From Monomorium pharaonis (lineage: Eukaryota > Arthropoda > Insecta > Hymenoptera > Formicidae), in the NCBI RefSeq assembly GCF_013373865.1, contig NC_050468.1, forward strand, positions 9,114,510-9,178,509: a stretch of DNA of 64,000 nt, given 5' to 3'. This document shows, in pieces, positions 58,612-64,000 of the stretch; within the stretch, counting starts at the first letter, position 1, and each line of letters starts with the position of its first letter. Under the pieces are notes generated by a model. It did no database searches and was not told the origin of the DNA. It saw nothing but the letters and a program-made list of their open reading frames with translations. Made by a program: the position numbers and the translations under genes.

Positions 58612-61576
58612 GTAAGATGGCCAGTTTTCTTTAAATGCAAAAAACATACTTTTATTTTCATTATTTTCTAATGGCGTTTGGTGTATTACTTCACTGAAGC
58701 TTTAATTGTGTAAAACTATCAACATTAAAAAAAAATTACTTAATAAAAATTTTTTATTATCAAAATATTGAAACATGAACATGTAGTTGAAGCTGGCAGC
58801 CAAACGCCGAGCGGCCAGAGCTAAACGTCATATAGTTGTTTACAGGGCGCATCATTTAATCAAACGTTAAAAATTCCTTGGTTATGAGATTTTTAACGAA
58901 CTTTGAGAAATTTACATAGGGTTTAGTCATTAAAATACATAATCGATCATTTGCGACAAGACTTGTAATTTACCAATTGTTATAAATTATTTAAACTAAT
59001 TTTTATCGTTTGTTGCGCCTCATGCCTAAACGCAAAATACGATTTCCTCCAAATTTGGCTGGAGGTATCTTTCCGTAACGTCCAATCGACTGATCGATCA
59101 TTCGCGGGAGGACGTGCATTTTCCTAATTGTTATAAATAATTAAAAAATTAATTTGTATCGTTTGTTGTGCCTCACGCCTAAACGCCAAGTACGATTTCC
59201 TCCAATTTTGGCTGGAAATATCTTTCCGTAACGTACAATCGACTGATCGATCATTCGCGGGAGGACGTGCATTTTCCTAATTGTTATAAACATTTAAAAA
59301 ATTAATTTTTATCGTTTTTTGCACCTCACGCCTAAACGCAGAATACGATTTCCTCCAATTTTGGTTGGAAATATCTTTCCGTAACGTACAATCGACTGAT
59401 CGATCATTTGCGGGAGAACGTGCATTTTCCTAATTGTTATAAATATTTAAATAATTAATTTCTATCGTTTGTTGCGCCTCACGCCTAAACGCCAAGTACG
59501 ATTTCCTCCAAATTTGGCTGGAGGTATCTTTCCGTAACGTCCAATCGACTGATCGATCATTCGCGGGAGGACGTGCATTTTCCTAATTGTTATAAACATT
59601 TAAAAAATTAATTTTTATCGTTTTTTGCACCTCACGCCTAAACGCAGAATACGATTTCCTCCAATTTTGGCTGGAAATATCTTTCCGTAACGTACAATCG
59701 ACTGATCGATCATTCGCGGGAGGACGTGCATTTTCCTAATTGTTATAAACATTTAAAAAATTAATTTTTATCGTTTTTTGCACCTCACGCCTAAACGCAG
59801 AATACGATTTCCTCCAATTTTGGTTGGAAATATCTTTCCGTAACGTACAATCGACTGATCGATCATTTGCGGGAGAACGTGCATTTTCCTAATTGTTATA
59901 AATATTTAAATAATTAATTTCTATCGTTTGTTGCGCCTCACGCCTAAACGCCAAGTACGATTTCCTCCAAATTTGGCTGGAGGTATCTTTCCGTAACGTC
60001 CAATCGACTGATCGATCATTCGCGGGAGGACGTGCATTTTCCTAATTGTTATAAACATTTAAAAAATTAATTTTTATCGTTTTTTGCACCTCACGCCTAA
60101 ACGCAGAATACGATTTCCTCCAATTTTGGCTGGAAATATCTTTCCGTAACGTACAATCGACTGATCGATCATTTGCGGGAGAACGTGCATTTTCCTAATT
60201 GTTATAAATAATTAAAAAATTAATTTCTATCGTTTGTTGCGCCTCGCGCCTAAACCCAAAATACGATTTCCTCCAAATTTGGCTGGAAACATCTTTTCGT
60301 AACGTACAATCGACTGATCGATCATTCGCGGGAGGACGTGCATTTTCCTAATTGTTATAAATAATTAAAAAATTAATTTGTATCGTTTGTTGCGCCTCAC
60401 GCCTAAACGCCAAGTACGATTTCCTCCAATTTTGGCTGGAAATATCTTTCCGTAACGTACAATCGACTGATCGATCATTCGCGGGAGGACGTGCATTTTC
60501 CTAATTGTTATAAACATTTAAAAAATTAATTTTTATCGTTTTTTGCACCTCACGCCTAAACGCAGAATACGATTTCCTCCAATTTTGGCTGGAAATATCT
60601 TTCCGTAACGTACAATCGACTGATCGATCATTTGCGGGAGAACGTGCATTTTCCTAATTGTTATAAATAATTAAAAAATTAATTTCTATCGTTTGTTGCG
60701 CCTCGCGCCTAAACCCAAAATACGATTTCCTCCAAATTTGGCTGGAAACATCTTTTCGTAACGTACAATCGACTGATCGATCATTCGCGGGAGGACGTGC
60801 ATTTTCCTAATTGTTATAAATAATTAAAAAATTAATTTCTATCGTTTGTTGCACCTCACGCCTAAACGCCAAGTACGATTTCCTCCAAATTTGGCTGGAA
60901 ATATCTTTCTGTAACGTCCAATCGACTGATCGATCATTCGCGAGAGGACGTGCATTTTCCTAATTGTTATAAATATTTTTTTAATTAACTTTTATCGTTT
61001 CATGCGCCTCACGCCTAAACGCAAAATACAATTTCTTTCAAATTTGGCTGAAAACATCTTTTCGTAACGTACAATCGACTGATCGATCATTCGCGGAAGG
61101 ACGTGCATTTTCCTAATTGTTATAAATATTTATTTAATTAACTTTTATCGTTTCATGCGCCTCACGCCTAAACGCAAAATACGATTTCCTCCAAATTTGG
61201 GTAGAAACATTTTTTCGTAACGTACAATCGACTGATCGATCATTCGCGGGAGGACGTGTATTTTCCTAATTGTTATAGATATTTTTTTAATTAACTTTTA
61301 TCGTTTCATGCGCCTCACGCCTAAACGCAAAATACGATTTCCTTTAAATTTGGCTTCTTGGAAATATCTTTCCGTAAAGCATGATCGATTATGTCTTATA
61401 ATGATTAAACCCTATGTACATTTTTCAAAGTTCGTTAAAAATCCCATAACCAGGAAATTTTTAATGTTTGATCGAATGATGCCTTCTGAAAACGCCTATA
61501 TGACGTCGGCCCTGACCGCTCGGCGTTTGGCTGCTGCCTTTGGCTGCTAGCTTCAGCTACATAACATTGGCCATCT
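58612..61576. mobile_element. Foldback element carrying 153-bp tandem repeats
   Basis: Inverted segments flank the repeats: AGCTGGCAGCCAAACGCCGAG (left, about 58790) and its complement (right, about 61530), continuing inward through TTCGTTAAAAAT-type blocks to about 58965 and 61375. Outer AAGATGGCCA motifs (58614, complement at about 61569) may be the termini; the left side then has about 170 extra bases. No target duplication or transposase found, so the superfamily is open. The frame 61308-61550 is repeat translation. Confidence 0.6.
58960..61380. repeat. 153-bp tandem array (15 copies)
   Basis: The anchor TGATCGATCA recurs at 59091, 59244, 59397, 59550 and so on every 153 bases to about 61232, with degenerate end units. 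Shared core: TTTCCTCCAAATTTGGCTGG and CGGGAGGACGTGCATTTTCC. Variant blocks recur three units apart (for example GTTGGAAATATC at about 59365 and 59823; CGCGCCTAAACCC at about 60246 and 60705), so a 459-bp trimer was amplified as a higher-order unit. Confidence 0.9.
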
Positions 61577-61579
61577 TTC

Positions 61580-63060
61580 ACAACTTTTAGAGAAAAGATG
61601 GCCATAGTATTATAGAACAGTTGGCTACACATTTTTTATTACTTAACATTTATAGAATAAAAAAACTTATAATTTACATATTTAGTTTTATTGCCACATA
61701 TTATCACATATTTAATTTTATTTTTAAACATTTTTAATATTAAATGTTCACACAAGTTTAGGATCAATTTAACTGATTGTCATTACTAAAAAATATATGA
61801 TATGTCAAATTAAAATATTAGTTATCCAACTTAATTCTCGTCTTTTTTAATAAAATATGTACATAAACACCCCGAAATGTCATGGACTATCTTGCCCAAA
61901 CCGTGAGAGAAAGATAATCATGGTATTTATTTAAAAAATAGAAAAGGAAATAAAAAAATAATTACTAATTATAATTTGCATACTTTTGTTACGTGGATAA
62001 CGTTCATTGCGACAGCACAACTGTAATTTATTCGACATTGCTAATGCAATTTCTAATGAACACGTGAAAAATTTTGCAGGCAGTCAAAAGTAGAAACGTG
62101 ATATCCACAATATCGTTATTTCGAATAGTATACGCACATAAACTACAGTAAATATTGATTATCTTTGAAAATAATTACGAGAACACATTATTTAGCAATT
62201 GTTAGAGAAATTATAACCATTGGCCATCTTTTCCGTATGGCCCTCATACTCTAACTAATATTTATACATTAGATCAAAGTAAAAATTCTGACCCTTTAAT
62301 AGTGTTAATTGCTCTTATCACAATGTGTCAACACTGGCAGATATTACGAAAAATGTTAGAAAATTTATTAAAAAGTTGATGTTAAAAGCTACTTATAACA
62401 AACAGTTAATTCCAGTTGGTTTGTGTTTTTATTAAAAACAAAAATTTATATAATTGTAACGTACGAGTTTCGGAAAGAAAAAAAGTAGTAGATGCTGTAA
62501 AAAACATTTGATGAATTTAAAAAATTCCTAACATTTTTGTGAAAGCATCTATCACTTTTTCTTTCCAAAATTCGTACATTATAAGCCAGTTCTCTTTCGT
62601 TGCACTGGTGCAATAAATTAAAGTGAGATAAATATATATGCTACAGACCATATAACTGTATGCAAATATCTTTTTTAAATTCATCCATTCTTATATAAAA
62701 TAGAATCGTAATAACTTAAATAGCATCAACTTTTTTTATAAACAGTTTTCGAACACCTTTCTAACAATATGCAATTCGTCGTAGCATGTTAGTTGATATA
62801 TTGCAACAAGAATAACATTTTCTCTTCAAGTTCTCAAAGACTTTTTGCATTCGCTCAATACAAATACTATAATATCATAACACTCTATGGATGTTAATTT
62901 AAACGTTTTCTATTCTCAGCTATTTTATCTCGAATATTTTATGGGAAATGCAATTTGTCTAATTAAACTCCTTAATCAACGTCGTCTCGTATGTGACTCA
63001 TATCCTATATTCTACTTTATATCAACAGTAAATCCTTAAACGGATTCCTCGGCTTTACAC
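61580..63060. other. AT-rich region, no gene recognised
   Basis: AT-rich. GGCCATCTTTT-type motifs recur near 61596 and 62222, related to the ends of the preceding foldback. An ATCTTGCCC at about 61893 resembles the complement of GGGTAAGAT at 58580 and could mark a longer element. Confidence 0.4.
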
Positions 63061-63400
63061 ATGTTCACGACTGAAATAGTTGTCAGTATTCCCCGTAGGT
63101 GGGCACAATGGATGACTCCTCTCGCAGGAAGCTGCGAGAACCAGAAAAGAGACCTTTATGTTTTGCTGGACGCGAAAGAAACGGAGACGCCTCCATGTTT
63201 GCTTGTGTTTGCGCGATCCTGTGGAAAATCCATTGAGCCGATGGTCCAACAGTGCAGCATGCTTCCTATTGTGGCAGCCCACGGCGGTTACCCGTAGAAT
63301 CGGGGCCCGTCCTTGTGTTTAGAATGCGACCGGGGGTGTAAACGGGGCGCAAACGGGGCGCAAACAGGGCGCAGTCAAATCCATCGACATCGCTATTGAC
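63061..63400. other. Balanced patch with 12-bp triplet repeat
   Basis: Overlapping open frames on both strands (63055-63297) without a domain. At about 63338-63374 a 12-bp unit close to AAACGGGGCGCA occurs three times. Unassigned. Confidence 0.4.
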
Positions 63401-64000
63401 ATCGCTTTGTCGTTGCTAAGGATTTATTTCCGTAACTCGACAAGAAGTATACACTCGTCGAGAATATCGTAATTGTTAATTCGCAAACACTTGTCGAAAA
63501 AGTGGGTTTTTAACAAAAAAAAGCAATGTTTAGACGCAATTTCTTTAATACTACTTTTTAAAAAGTACTTAATTTTAAGATATTAAAAATATTTTTCTTC
63601 TGTCTTCGTTTCTTGAAATACTTAGTAATGTTTTATTTTTTAACAGTTAAATGCTTATATAATGATTAAATGTTTAGACACAAAACGCAAAGTTATTTCA
63701 AACCGAACTCTTTAATAGCAATTTTAAACGTTTTAGATTCATTTCTATCAATGTAGATTAACTATAATCTCGGTTTAAATTACTTGTAATCTTCTTCTAG
63801 TACGAAAAATTAAAAAAAGATAAAGAGTAAGTTAAATAGAGATTAAAGTTACGTTAGTGGAAACAGATATATTAATGTTTTAAATCTAAATATTGTTTAA
63901 AACTAAAACATTTTTAAGTTTTCAAAAAACAAAAACAGAAACAAAATATTTTAATATTTTAAAATAAAGCACATTTTTATACAATCTTTGAGATTAAAAT
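63400..64000. other. AT-rich end of window
   Basis: AT-rich text with no recognisable feature. Confidence 0.5.

Noticed and set aside
61435..61632. Protein frames at the right end of the second foldback
   Set aside because: They overlap the inverted flank and tandem repeat, and the mirrored copy at 58790-58960 is not open in the same way.

Overview
This window looks like a nuclear genome segment from an insect, most likely an ant or another hymenopteran. The evidence is AT-rich, repeat-dense intergenic and intronic DNA, islands of higher GC with GA/CT-rich runs, TATA/TCAGT-type arthropod core promoters, a CYP6-like cytochrome P450 fragment, a Bearded-family Notch-pathway gene with a typical 3' UTR, and several DNA-transposon-derived elements. 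There are no bacterial-type operons, tRNA or rRNA genes that I can support. The species call is an inference from family resemblance, not a search result.

Layout. 1-7150: AT-rich DNA and a GC/GA-rich island with a well-spaced core promoter (2858-2892) and a possible short first coding exon (3193-3372). 7161-10331: a 3.2-kb foldback transposon-like element with a 9-bp target duplication and internal 147-bp tandem repeats. 12.5-36.9 kb: a composite inverted structure centred on P450 sequence. It holds an intact promoter and first exon (13970-14122), then twelve copies of the second exon in an 832-bp head-to-tail array on the plus strand. About 1.5 kb later come five more copies on the minus strand, then a decayed mobile-element-like gene, a minisatellite, and an internally deleted P450 copy. 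36894-39362: another foldback element. 39.4-41.4 kb: decayed, unassigned coding-like DNA. 44-48 kb: GC- and CT-rich DNA upstream of a Bearded-family gene (promoter 48170, CDS 48558-48881, 3' UTR to about 50120). 58.6-61.6 kb: a foldback element with fifteen 153-bp repeats. The rest is AT-rich sequence in which I recognise no gene.

How the parts relate. The P450 locus is the most unusual object. One promoter and first exon sit in front of twelve second exons, eleven of which encode the same protein, and no exon with the oxygen-binding helix, ExxR or haem-cysteine motifs is in the window. An inverted array of the same exon follows, so read-through transcription could fold into long double-stranded RNA; that is a hypothesis, not an observation. 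The Bearded-family gene reads as a compact Notch-responsive unit: a Su(H)-type site next to a TATA promoter, a small basic-helix protein with NxxN motifs, and a 3' UTR with two Brd boxes and seven K boxes, the sites read by the miR-4/79 and miR-2/13 families in Drosophila.
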